Shown here: in pieces, positions 45,706 to 52,718 of the stretch
How the letters are laid out: each line of letters starts with the position of its first letter
Position numbering within the stretch: the stretch's first letter is position 1
Origin: Spirulina subsalsa CS-330
GTDB lineage: Bacteria > Cyanobacteriota > Cyanobacteriia > Cyanobacteriales > Spirulinaceae
DNA: 64,000 nt
Assembly: GCF_028330765.1 (NCBI RefSeq)
Contig: NZ_JAQMTY010000145.1
Coordinates: 1-64,000 of the forward strand
Reading direction: 5' to 3'
Notes under the pieces: model-generated
Told to the model about the DNA's origin: nothing
The model's database searches: none
The model's input: only the letters and a program-made list of their open reading frames with translations
Translations under genes and position numbers: made by a program

Positions 45706-45930
45706 ATGTCTCTTAGTGATCAAGTCGCTGAATTTCAAGCCACGATGGATCGGATTACAGATATGGTAGAGGAATCCCGTGCCTTAGCTGGCCAAATTCC
45801 TGAACTTTCCATTTCTGAATCTCCTGCTAAGGTCAGAATTATTTTTGAAATGTGTGAAGATAGTGTCAGTGAACTTAAAAAAGCGATTAATCAAGCTGAA
45901 GGTATTCAACAGACTTTAGGACGGTTTTAG
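45706..45930 (+). CDS. small helical protein A, unknown
   Basis: This 74-aa all-alpha protein probably forms a helical hairpin or coiled coil (DQVAEFQATMDRITDMVEES). Its C-terminal half contains II-x-E-x-C-x-x-S, then TLGR. The same pattern occurs in the next gene, so the two are paralogs. The start is the second of two adjacent ATGs (45706), 6 nt after GGAGG; 45703 is possible. It is not a recognised WXG100 or toxin family. Adjacency suggests it works with the FtsK-like ATPase. Confidence 0.72.
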   Translation: MSLSDQVAEFQATMDRITDMVEESRALAGQIPELSISESPAKVRIIFEMCEDSVSELKKAINQAEGIQQTLGRF

Positions 45931-45932
45931 CC

Positions 45933-46406
45933 ATGAGTACTTCCAGTATTAAAGCTCATTGTGATGAACTTGATCAAACCTTTCGCCAGCTTGTTGAACA
46001 TATTGAGGAAGTAGAGAAACTGACTCACCAACTAACAGACCAAACCTTAGAAGGTGCGGATCGTTCTCTAGATGTCATCATTGAAGAATGTCAACAAAGT
46101 ATTCGCCAAGTTGAGCATAATTTAGCTCTCCTGGAAAGCCTCTGGCGAACTTTAGGTCGTACTGATCAGCTTGCCAATCCCGGTTTATTGAAACGGCTTG
46201 CTAAACAATTTTCAAATACAGTAACAATTGCAGGTATTGCTGTTTCAATTGTTAGTAATTTAGCAGGATCTACAAATGCGAACTATAACAGAAATGACCA
46301 CTTATCTGATAGCCATTCAATGATTAGTGAAAATAATGTTAAAAAGCGAGAGGATCAGTTAGACCAAGACACAATTGCTCGGAATCAATCCACTAGCTCT
46401 CAATAA
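45933..46406 (+). CDS. small helical protein B with hydrophobic segment, unknown
   Basis: This 157-aa protein begins 2 bp after protein A. Residues 1-75 repeat the layout of protein A, with VIIEECQQSIRQVE and a WRTLGR end. A hydrophobic stretch (about 95-110, VTIAGIAVSIVSNLAG) follows that could insert in a membrane or bind another protein. The last 45 residues are polar and probably disordered. Codon use is AT-rich compared with the rsmD side. The function is unknown. Confidence 0.72.
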   Translation: MSTSSIKAHCDELDQTFRQLVEHIEEVEKLTHQLTDQTLEGADRSLDVIIEECQQSIRQVEHNLALLESLWRTLGRTDQLANPGLLKRLAKQFSNTVTIAGIAVSIVSNLAGSTNANYNRNDHLSDSHSMISENNVKKREDQLDQDTIARNQSTSSQ

Positions 46407-46460
46407 AATATTATGTTCGGATTGTAGACCTGAGCTTGGAATGCAGTTCAATCAAGAGTT

Positions 46461-46994
46461 TCAAGAGCGATAAAACACGATCGCACTGTTGCCGTAGGTT
46501 TTGGAGCGATCGCACGTCAGCCCCGCGATCTCCGTCGGTTGCCATTGGCGCGGGCTATATTCCACCGCCATTTCACCGCCTGGGGCGAGGAGGTGATGGG
46601 CGGCGATCGCGCTTAACACCGGTTGATAGAGTTCACCGGCATAGGGCGGGTCAAAATAAATACAGTCAAACTGACGGCCGGCGAGCTTGGCCAGCATCAC
46701 CACCACATCACCGCGCAAAATTTTAATCTGCTGCTCCGGTTGAGCCAGGGTTTGCCAATTGTCACGAATCACGCTGTAGGCCCTGCCCCATTTTTCAATC
46801 CCTGTCACCGTAGCCGCGCCCCGACACAGGGCCTCCGCCCCCATTGCCCCCGACCCGGCGCAGAGGTCAAGCCAATCACAGCCGGAGATGCGATCGCGCC
46901 ACATTTGAAAAATGGCTTCTCGAACTCGGCTTGGTGTGGGGCGCACCGTTTGGCCGGGGAGGGTTTTAATCCGGCGATTACCATAGATGCGCAT
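46461..46994 (-). CDS. rsmD: 16S rRNA (guanine(966)-N(2))-methyltransferase
   Basis: This 177-aa SAM-dependent enzyme methylates G966 of 16S rRNA. The family opening is IYGNRRIKTLPGQTVRPTPS, then RVREAIF. The SAM motif is LDLCAGSGAMGAEAL and the catalytic motif DPPY (YFDPPYAGEL). Length is normal. It is convergent with the small-protein pair of the island and marks its right edge. It begins 20 bp after the stop of the glycosyltransferase gene transcribed from upstream. Confidence 0.94.
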   Translation of the reverse strand: MRIYGNRRIKTLPGQTVRPTPSRVREAIFQMWRDRISGCDWLDLCAGSGAMGAEALCRGAATVTGIEKWGRAYSVIRDNWQTLAQPEQQIKILRGDVVVMLAKLAGRQFDCIYFDPPYAGELYQPVLSAIAAHHLLAPGGEMAVEYSPRQWQPTEIAGLTCDRSKTYGNSAIVFYRS

Positions 46995-47014
46995 CGGTTT
47001 GCCTCACTCCATCC

Positions 47015-48205
47015 CTAACTCCAGTGAACCAATTGCCGCTCACGGAGCACCCGCTGACAGACCAACTCTGTTTGTTTCGCCAAGCGCCGCCAATGAAACT
47101 TATGGTTGAGATCTTCATAGGCATTTTTAGCCAACATTGCGCCATAGTCCGGATGTTTCAGCACATCTAAAATCCCCCAGGCGAGGGAATCGGGGTTATT
47201 GGTTTGGGTGACAACCCCCGTCTTGCCATGCTCCACCACCTCCGGCAGGCCGCAGGTATCCGACACCACCACCGGCACTCGCGCCGCAAAACTTTCTAAG
47301 ACCACAATGCCAAAGGGTTCATACAAACTGGGGAACACGGCACAGTCGGCAATCACCTGAAATCGGTTTAACTCCTGTTCCGGCATAAACCCGGTAAATA
47401 GGCATTTATGGCCGATGCCCAGGTTCCACGCTTGTTCTTTGAGGTGATCCACATTGCCGCCGCCGATAATGACAATCTTGGCGTTGCCGTTCATCTCGGC
47501 AATCACGCGGGGTGCAGCGGCGATCAACACGGAGATCCCTTTTTCATAGCTCATGCGGCCGAGATAATAGACAATTTTCTCCGTGTTGAGGGCAAAGCGA
47601 TCGCGGAAGGCACTGTAGTTAAAGTTGGGATCGAGATTCTTTTTGGCGGCGCGGATGCCGTTGTAAATGATGTCGAGTTTGTTCGGGGGGGTGTGAAAGG
47701 CGATTTGCAGTTCGCGTTTCATATGTTCAGTGCAGACAATGACGCGCCAGGCTTCGTGGGACAGTTGCACCTCTTTGCTGTGGATATAGCTTTGGGTGGG
47801 GGTGTAGATGCCGTTGTAGCGGCCGTATTCCGTGGCGTGGATGGTGGCGAGGAGGGGGAGTTTAAAGCGATGTTTGAGGGCGATCGCTGCATCCCCCACG
47901 AGCCAATCATGGGCATGGATCAGGTCAAAATCCCCCATGGCGGCGATTAGCTCTCCCCCATATTTCCCCATGCTCTCGTTCATGTTGACGACCCAATGGA
48001 AAAAATCATTACCATAGGCCACCGCCACCCGATGCAGATGGATACCGTCTACTACCTCCTGCTGGGGTGTTTTGCCAAATTCGACGGTAATCAGGTGAAT
48101 CTCGTGGCCCAAGGCCACTAATTCGGGATACAACTCAGCGACATGACGCGCAATCCCACCAATGATACGGGGCGGAAACTCCCAAGCTAGAACAAGAATT
48201 TTCAT
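47015..48205 (-). CDS. GT4-family glycosyltransferase
   Basis: This 396-aa GT-B fold enzyme opens LVLAWEFPPRIIGGIARHV, like glycogen-synthase-related and mannosyl/glucosyl transferases. Donor-site motifs are FPSLYEPFGIVVLESFA (EX7E type), and YYLGRMSYEKGISVL in the linker. The acceptor is unknown. The ATG at 48205 begins the conserved sequence; a longer frame to 48328 is unlikely. It probably shares a transcript with rsmD. Confidence 0.9.
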   Translation of the reverse strand: MKILVLAWEFPPRIIGGIARHVAELYPELVALGHEIHLITVEFGKTPQQEVVDGIHLHRVAVAYGNDFFHWVVNMNESMGKYGGELIAAMGDFDLIHAHDWLVGDAAIALKHRFKLPLLATIHATEYGRYNGIYTPTQSYIHSKEVQLSHEAWRVIVCTEHMKRELQIAFHTPPNKLDIIYNGIRAAKKNLDPNFNYSAFRDRFALNTEKIVYYLGRMSYEKGISVLIAAAPRVIAEMNGNAKIVIIGGGNVDHLKEQAWNLGIGHKCLFTGFMPEQELNRFQVIADCAVFPSLYEPFGIVVLESFAARVPVVVSDTCGLPEVVEHGKTGVVTQTNNPDSLAWGILDVLKHPDYGAMLAKNAYEDLNHKFHWRRLAKQTELVCQRVLRERQLVHWS

Positions 48206-48344
48206 TGAAATTGATTGGATGGATGCCGCTTTCGGTGGATGTCGTGGAGACAATCCGATGCAGCATGATAGCGAGTGGGCAGGGTGTGAGTCCCGAGGCC
48301 AAATGCCACGGACACCGCTGTAACACATTGGGTCTGGGAACGTT

Positions 48345-48893
48345 CTAGTCTTGCTGTGCTAAACCATACTCTATCAAAACGGTTCGACATTGCAAGCAAG
48401 TGAGATCCTGCCGCAGTTGGGTGATTCCGGCGCGGGTGTGGGGATAGCGAGCGCCACCGGGTAGGGAGGGCGGATCATGGTGGGGGTCAAGCTCGGCAAC
48501 AAAACCGTAGAGTTTTTGGTTAGAAAAGGAACTGTTGATCAGCCAGCCTGTGGTGTTTAAGGCGGTAAGGGTGCTGATCGCGTCGGGTGTGATGCCGAGT
48601 TCGCGGGTGAGGATTGCCGGGGCGATCGCCTCTGGACTGCCACCGTCCGGAACCCGCCCGCCGGGAAAGTCCCACGTGGCCTGCCCCACACCGGGACGGT
48701 ATTGGGGAGCGGGTAAGAGGATGTGATGGCGATGGATCGGGAGGATGATCACCGAGTCGGCTTTTTCGACGCGCCAGTAGTCATGGTCTTGGCCGGTGCG
48801 ATCGCGCAGTCGTTCAGCGATCAACGTCAGCCAGGGCGATCGCACCGTCGCCAAGGTTACCAGAGTTTCCCAGTGATCCGGTTCAATGGGCAT
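48345..48893 (-). CDS. Nudix-fold protein with degenerate Nudix box
   Basis: This 182-aa protein aligns with the Nudix box without gaps (G79 to I101), but the key positions are lost. The first Glu is G85, the Arg-Glu pair is A93-I94, and the first Glu of the EE pair is R97; E98, G100 and the hydrophobic positions remain. Metal-dependent hydrolysis is therefore unlikely. The rest (VIILPIHRHHILLPAPQYRPG, TWDFPGGRVPDGG) is well kept, which argues for a ligand-binding role. The start overlaps the end of the cyclase gene by 11 bp, so translation is coupled. Confidence 0.82.
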   Translation of the reverse strand: MPIEPDHWETLVTLATVRSPWLTLIAERLRDRTGQDHDYWRVEKADSVIILPIHRHHILLPAPQYRPGVGQATWDFPGGRVPDGGSPEAIAPAILTRELGITPDAISTLTALNTTGWLINSSFSNQKLYGFVAELDPHHDPPSLPGGARYPHTRAGITQLRQDLTCLQCRTVLIEYGLAQQD

Positions 48894-50427
48894 CGGCGAT
48901 CACCGCATAGATTTGCATTTCTCGTTCTTTCCCCTTGAGGGCGACTCGCCCTAGATCGGTAAAGGCGATCGCCGCTGTATTGCCTAACTCATTCCGCACC
49001 GATTGATAGACCTTTTTCGTGATCAAAGTTTGCCCCCACTGGGCCCGACTGGTGAGCCGCGACGCAATATTCACTGTATCACCCAAAATATTAAACTCCC
49101 GTCGTCCCCTCGGTTCGCCAATTTCGGCGGCAAACACCAACCCCTGGGCAATGCCAATCTGACAGGCCAGTTGGTAGGGTTGTTCCCCCACTTGCAGGGC
49201 GGGCAGTTGAGCGATCATCGCTTGAATTTGACAAGCGACCTGCACCGCCCGACGGGAATCATCGGTGTAGCGACTCAGGGCCCCGAAATAAATCAAAATA
49301 TCGGGATCATTTAATTGATAGGTGGGGTTTTTCATAATCCCCCCCGCTGCGGTAACGAGGCCATCAATTAACGACAGCACATAACCACAATGTTGCACCA
49401 AGGCCGCTTCCTCGTCGGGATGGGCGCGATCGCAAGCTGCCGACACCCCAATCACACTGACAAACATCACCGTTAACGGCGTAAACCGAGCCGGAATCTG
49501 TCGCTGACTGACATTCATCACCGCCAACTCCAACACCGGCCGCGGCAAATAACTCGCCAAGGGTGTGATCTGACGCACGAGGGTGGTAATTTCCTGGGTG
49601 AACCCGGCCGGCGTGCGGTCAAACAAAAGCGAGCCGCTCGCCCGCCGCCGCCGAAATGTAATATCGTATTCCCCCAATTCATCGGCAAAATTATCCACCA
49701 CCAGCACATGATGGGGCGACAGGGGTTCAACCGTCCAGTCCGGCGGTAACTGACGCGCCGCCGCAGCAGTTAAACAGACGCGGCCCACCACTCCAGACCC
49801 TTCTGCCCCCTTCGCTTGGTGAACCGCATGGCCTAACAACATCCGCAGCATTCGGGCCGGTGTGCCGGTGTCCACCGTCAGAAAGCGGCCCGTGTGAATC
49901 CCCACCCGCATTCGCAGCGAGAGGGAACCCTGCTGGGTTTCAATGTGGGCAAAATCCGCCATGGCCCGCTGCATCCGTAGCCCCGCTCGCACAGCGCGGA
50001 GAATATCGTCTCCTTGGCGATCGCAGGGAAACTCCGCCAACAGGGCATCGCCGGTAAATTCCAACAAATTCCCCCCCGACTTACTAATAATTTCCACCAT
50101 CGCCCCAAAGTAGCGATTGAGCACCGCTAGCAGTTCATTCGCCCCGTGATGGCCCTGGGTAAAATACGCCTCCATTAAGGTTGTGAAACCCGCGAGATCC
50201 GTAAATAAGAGCGTACCCGCTTGCCAGATCGAGCGGTTTTGGCCGGGAATGGGGGGAGCCGTGGCAATGGTGGGGGGAACGTACTGCTCCAAGATGTGGC
50301 GGAGGGTGCGGAGGTGCTCAAACACTACCGTTAGGGTTGCCGTGTCCGGTTTGACCCAAGCCAAGGTGTACAGCTTTGCCGGTAGAAACAAGCGTAATTC
50401 ATGTTCAACAGGGCTTAACAGCGACAT
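48883..50427 (-). CDS. tandem class III adenylate/guanylate cyclase-domain protein
   Basis: This 514-aa soluble protein has two cyclase homology domains. Domain 1 (about 68-235) has both metal aspartates, D77 (LLFTDLAGF) and D127 (FTGDALLAE), but the transition-state Asn/Arg positions read H203/G207. Domain 2 (about 315-490) has lost the first metal site (VMFVSVIG) but keeps N453 and R457 (DTVNIASRL), and a Lys (K366). The halves complement each other, predicting one intramolecular active site as in mammalian soluble adenylyl cyclase. Substrate (ATP or GTP) is not certain. There is no sensor domain other than the first 65 residues. Confidence 0.88.
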   Translation of the reverse strand: MSLLSPVEHELRLFLPAKLYTLAWVKPDTATLTVVFEHLRTLRHILEQYVPPTIATAPPIPGQNRSIWQAGTLLFTDLAGFTTLMEAYFTQGHHGANELLAVLNRYFGAMVEIISKSGGNLLEFTGDALLAEFPCDRQGDDILRAVRAGLRMQRAMADFAHIETQQGSLSLRMRVGIHTGRFLTVDTGTPARMLRMLLGHAVHQAKGAEGSGVVGRVCLTAAAARQLPPDWTVEPLSPHHVLVVDNFADELGEYDITFRRRRASGSLLFDRTPAGFTQEITTLVRQITPLASYLPRPVLELAVMNVSQRQIPARFTPLTVMFVSVIGVSAACDRAHPDEEAALVQHCGYVLSLIDGLVTAAGGIMKNPTYQLNDPDILIYFGALSRYTDDSRRAVQVACQIQAMIAQLPALQVGEQPYQLACQIGIAQGLVFAAEIGEPRGRREFNILGDTVNIASRLTSRAQWGQTLITKKVYQSVRNELGNTAAIAFTDLGRVALKGKEREMQIYAVIADAH

Positions 50428-50604
50428 AATTTAGCAACGTTAGGAGCAGAAGCGCAGTGATATATCTTATCTGTCTTCACATTAGAATCGAGGAAATCCG
50501 TTGATTCTGGAATTGAGGGCAAGGGCAAACCTATCCCATGGCGTTTGATCCGTTGCCATTCCAGCCATCCCTTTCCATAATTGAGGTGGTTTTCCCTTCG
50601 CGTA

Positions 50605-51312
50605 ATGAAAAATGTCATGAATCTTCGGGCTTTTGCGATCGCAGTCCTCTGGAGTAGCTGTCTCTTCTGGCCAAAACCCAGCCGTGCCGACAACAGTCTC
50701 AACCGCCTCCTGCAACAGTCCATTTGCGGGCAAAATTGGTTCCAAGCCGTCCGCATTCTCACCGAAATGAAACGCCTCGCCCCCCAAGACGCAGCCCGTC
50801 TTACAGTGTATCAAAGTCGCCTCCAAACCCTCGCCGATCGCAACATCTTCATCACCGGCTGGGACTGTAGCAACCCCCTCCCCAGCGCCGAAGCCGCCCA
50901 ACCCGTGGCCGCCTCTGATAGCTTCACCATCCCCATTCTGGAGCGCAGTAGCGGCATTCCCGTCGTCGCCGTCACCTTCAACGGCGAAACCGTCCCGATG
51001 CTCTTCGATACCGGGGCCTCTACGACGATGATTTTGCCCAGTGTCGCCGCCCGCATTGATCCAGTCATCTTGGGGGAAGCCTTGGTCACGGTGGCGGATG
51101 GCCGCGTTGTGCCCAGCCGCTATGGCATGGTGGCCTCGGTGCAGGTGGGGAATCTTTCCCTGAATAATGTTGAAATTGCGGTGACGGATGGCGTTGATGA
51201 ACTGGCCCTTGGTGGCATGGGGCTATTGGGGCAAAATGTTTATGGTTCCTATGATGTGACGATCAAAGAAGACGTGATCGAACTGCGATCGCGCTCCGCC
51301 CCCACACCATAA
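50605..51312 (+). CDS. exported retropepsin-like aspartic protease
   Basis: This 235-aa protein has a signal peptide (about 1-28, LRAFAIAVLWSSCLFW...SRA) and an N-terminal helical part (30-85) with cysteines C41 and C87. A clan AA aspartic protease domain follows with LFDTGASTTMI, the catalytic Asp in a single copy as in retropepsin-like TIGR02281 proteins. GLLGQNVYGSYDVTI is the matching flap/second-lobe region. It probably acts as a homodimer in the periplasm. The ATG at 50605 is chosen; a second ATG 12 bp later gives the same signal. It diverges from the cyclase gene. Confidence 0.87.
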   Translation: MKNVMNLRAFAIAVLWSSCLFWPKPSRADNSLNRLLQQSICGQNWFQAVRILTEMKRLAPQDAARLTVYQSRLQTLADRNIFITGWDCSNPLPSAEAAQPVAASDSFTIPILERSSGIPVVAVTFNGETVPMLFDTGASTTMILPSVAARIDPVILGEALVTVADGRVVPSRYGMVASVQVGNLSLNNVEIAVTDGVDELALGGMGLLGQNVYGSYDVTIKEDVIELRSRSAPTP

Positions 51313-51440
51313 CGATCCTTGCTAGGCTTACAGAAGATCACGATAGCTTGAAAGCCCTGAGGTTTTAACCCAGGGATGAAAAGCAATGGCGAATTTATTC
51401 GCATTTACCCATATAGGTAATACTCTGCTATAGTGGTCTT

Positions 51441-52571
51441 ATGCCTAAAGTCACTACCACACTAAAGCTTAAATTTCATGACCTTAACGGGGTCAAGAAA
51501 TCCATGTTTGCAGAGATGACAGCAGAATGCACAGATCTCGCTAACAGGTTGCTTAAAGTACCTTTGGCTGAACGGCGTAAACTCACTACGGCAAAAGTAG
51601 TCACCAACCTATCTTCTGCCCTGGCTAACCAGGTCATTAGAAACACTACATCCAAGACAGCTAAAAAGGTCAAGCGGTATCGTGTGATGCTGCCTGAGGC
51701 CAATCAGCAAAATTGGAAAGTGGCTAAGGTGGGTGATACATACTCTGTCAGTTTTCCCACAATTAAGGGAGTTAAGCGAGTCCCTTTAACGGTTGCCAAC
51801 CCGCACCATGGAGCACTGCTAGATAGGCTGATTGATGAGGATGGCGTAACGAAAGGGTCTCTCAAGATTGCCTTGATTCGAGGACAGTGGTTTGCACTGT
51901 GTAGTGTTACCCAGGATGTTCCTGAGGTAATTTCAGCTCATAGGGTAGGTTGTGACCGTGGTCAAAATAATATAGCTGTTATTGCTACGCCTAATGGTCA
52001 ATCACGGTTCTTTAGGGGTAGGGAGGTTAAGCATAAGCGTAGACGGTTCCAAACGCTGAGAACTGAGCTTCAAAAAGCGGGCAAAAAGCGGGCAATTAAA
52101 AAGCTCAATCACAAAGAGTCTAGATGGATGCGTGAGGTTAATCATGCTATCAGTAAGGCTATTTCTCAGTTTGCCGACTACCATAATGCAGATGTAGTCA
52201 TGGAAGATTTGAGCGGTTGCCGGGGAACCATGCGCCAATCCAAAAAACAACGTTCTGACGCTGGCAACAGCCGACATCGTTGGTCATTCTATGACTTACA
52301 ACTAAAGACAGCTTACAAAATGGAGCTACTCGGTCGAACGTTAATTCTCAGACCAGCACCATACACCAGCAAATCCGACAACCGCAACGGGATTCTAGGC
52401 AAGCGATATCGGCATAACTTTGTGGGCTTTGATGGCTACCAAGTCAATGCAGATTTTAATGCTGCTGTGAATATCGCGCAGTGGGATGGTTTTGCATGTC
52501 CTTTGGGGCTATACGTTCCTCAGGATGGGGCTTTTGAAGATCCCCAGAACTTTTGTTCTCCTGCGGTCTGA
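51441..52571 (+). CDS. tnpB: TnpB-family RNA-guided nuclease lacking the zinc ribbon
   Basis: This 376-aa protein has an N-terminal WED/helical part (1-165) and a RuvC-like domain with all three acidic residues: D172 (VGCDRGQNN), E255 (VMEDLSG) and D338 (NADFNAAVN). TnpB proteins normally carry a four-cysteine zinc ribbon between the second and third motifs. Here that stretch (about 310-335, TSKSDNRNGILGKRYRHN) has no cysteine at all. The nuclease may still cut but with altered nucleic-acid contacts. The ATG at 51441 is preceded by TATAGT, a possible -10. A guide-RNA region should overlap its 3' end. Confidence 0.88.
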   Translation: MPKVTTTLKLKFHDLNGVKKSMFAEMTAECTDLANRLLKVPLAERRKLTTAKVVTNLSSALANQVIRNTTSKTAKKVKRYRVMLPEANQQNWKVAKVGDTYSVSFPTIKGVKRVPLTVANPHHGALLDRLIDEDGVTKGSLKIALIRGQWFALCSVTQDVPEVISAHRVGCDRGQNNIAVIATPNGQSRFFRGREVKHKRRRFQTLRTELQKAGKKRAIKKLNHKESRWMREVNHAISKAISQFADYHNADVVMEDLSGCRGTMRQSKKQRSDAGNSRHRWSFYDLQLKTAYKMELLGRTLILRPAPYTSKSDNRNGILGKRYRHNFVGFDGYQVNADFNAAVNIAQWDGFACPLGLYVPQDGAFEDPQNFCSPAV

Positions 52572-52680
52572 GACCGAGCAGAAATGCAAAAAGGTAACTC
52601 AGTGAATACGCAGCGACCTAGGGTTGCTGTGGGCTAGAACTGAGAATCCCCGTCGCTTTAGCGCGGGGAGCTTCAAAATT
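52572..52680 (+). ncRNA. candidate reRNA (omega-RNA) region of the tnpB element
   Basis: In characterised IS200/605 elements the guide RNA runs from the 3' end of tnpB to the right end of the element. This 109-nt stretch ends in a clear hairpin (52648-52668) at the expected place. The limits are inferred; the RNA probably begins inside tnpB. Confidence 0.4.
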
Positions 52681-52718
52681 GGCGAAGCCACACTGTAAGC
52701 AAAGACTTGGGCAAAATC

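Larger units (their letters stand above)
51350..52680 (+). mobile_element. IS1341-type tnpB-only transposon
   Basis: The left end has a hairpin around 51354-51375 (CCCTGAGG...CCCAGGG), and GCGAATTTATTCGC at 51389-51402. The right end has GAGAATCCCCGTCGC...GCGCGGGGAGC at 52643-52671. No tnpA is present, so it needs a transposase supplied in trans. It sits directly upstream of the ABC exporter gene, whose start is 38 bp beyond the right end. Exact boundaries are not certain. Confidence 0.7.

Noticed and set aside
45706..46406. Toxin-antitoxin or WXG100 (type VII) pair
   Set aside because: Neither small protein has a WXG motif or a recognised toxin or antitoxin fold; only helix content and adjacency suggest it.
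51441..52571. Reading the TnpB-like protein as a Cas12-type CRISPR effector
   Set aside because: No repeat array, cas1/cas2 or CAST transposition genes are nearby, and transposon ends flank the gene.
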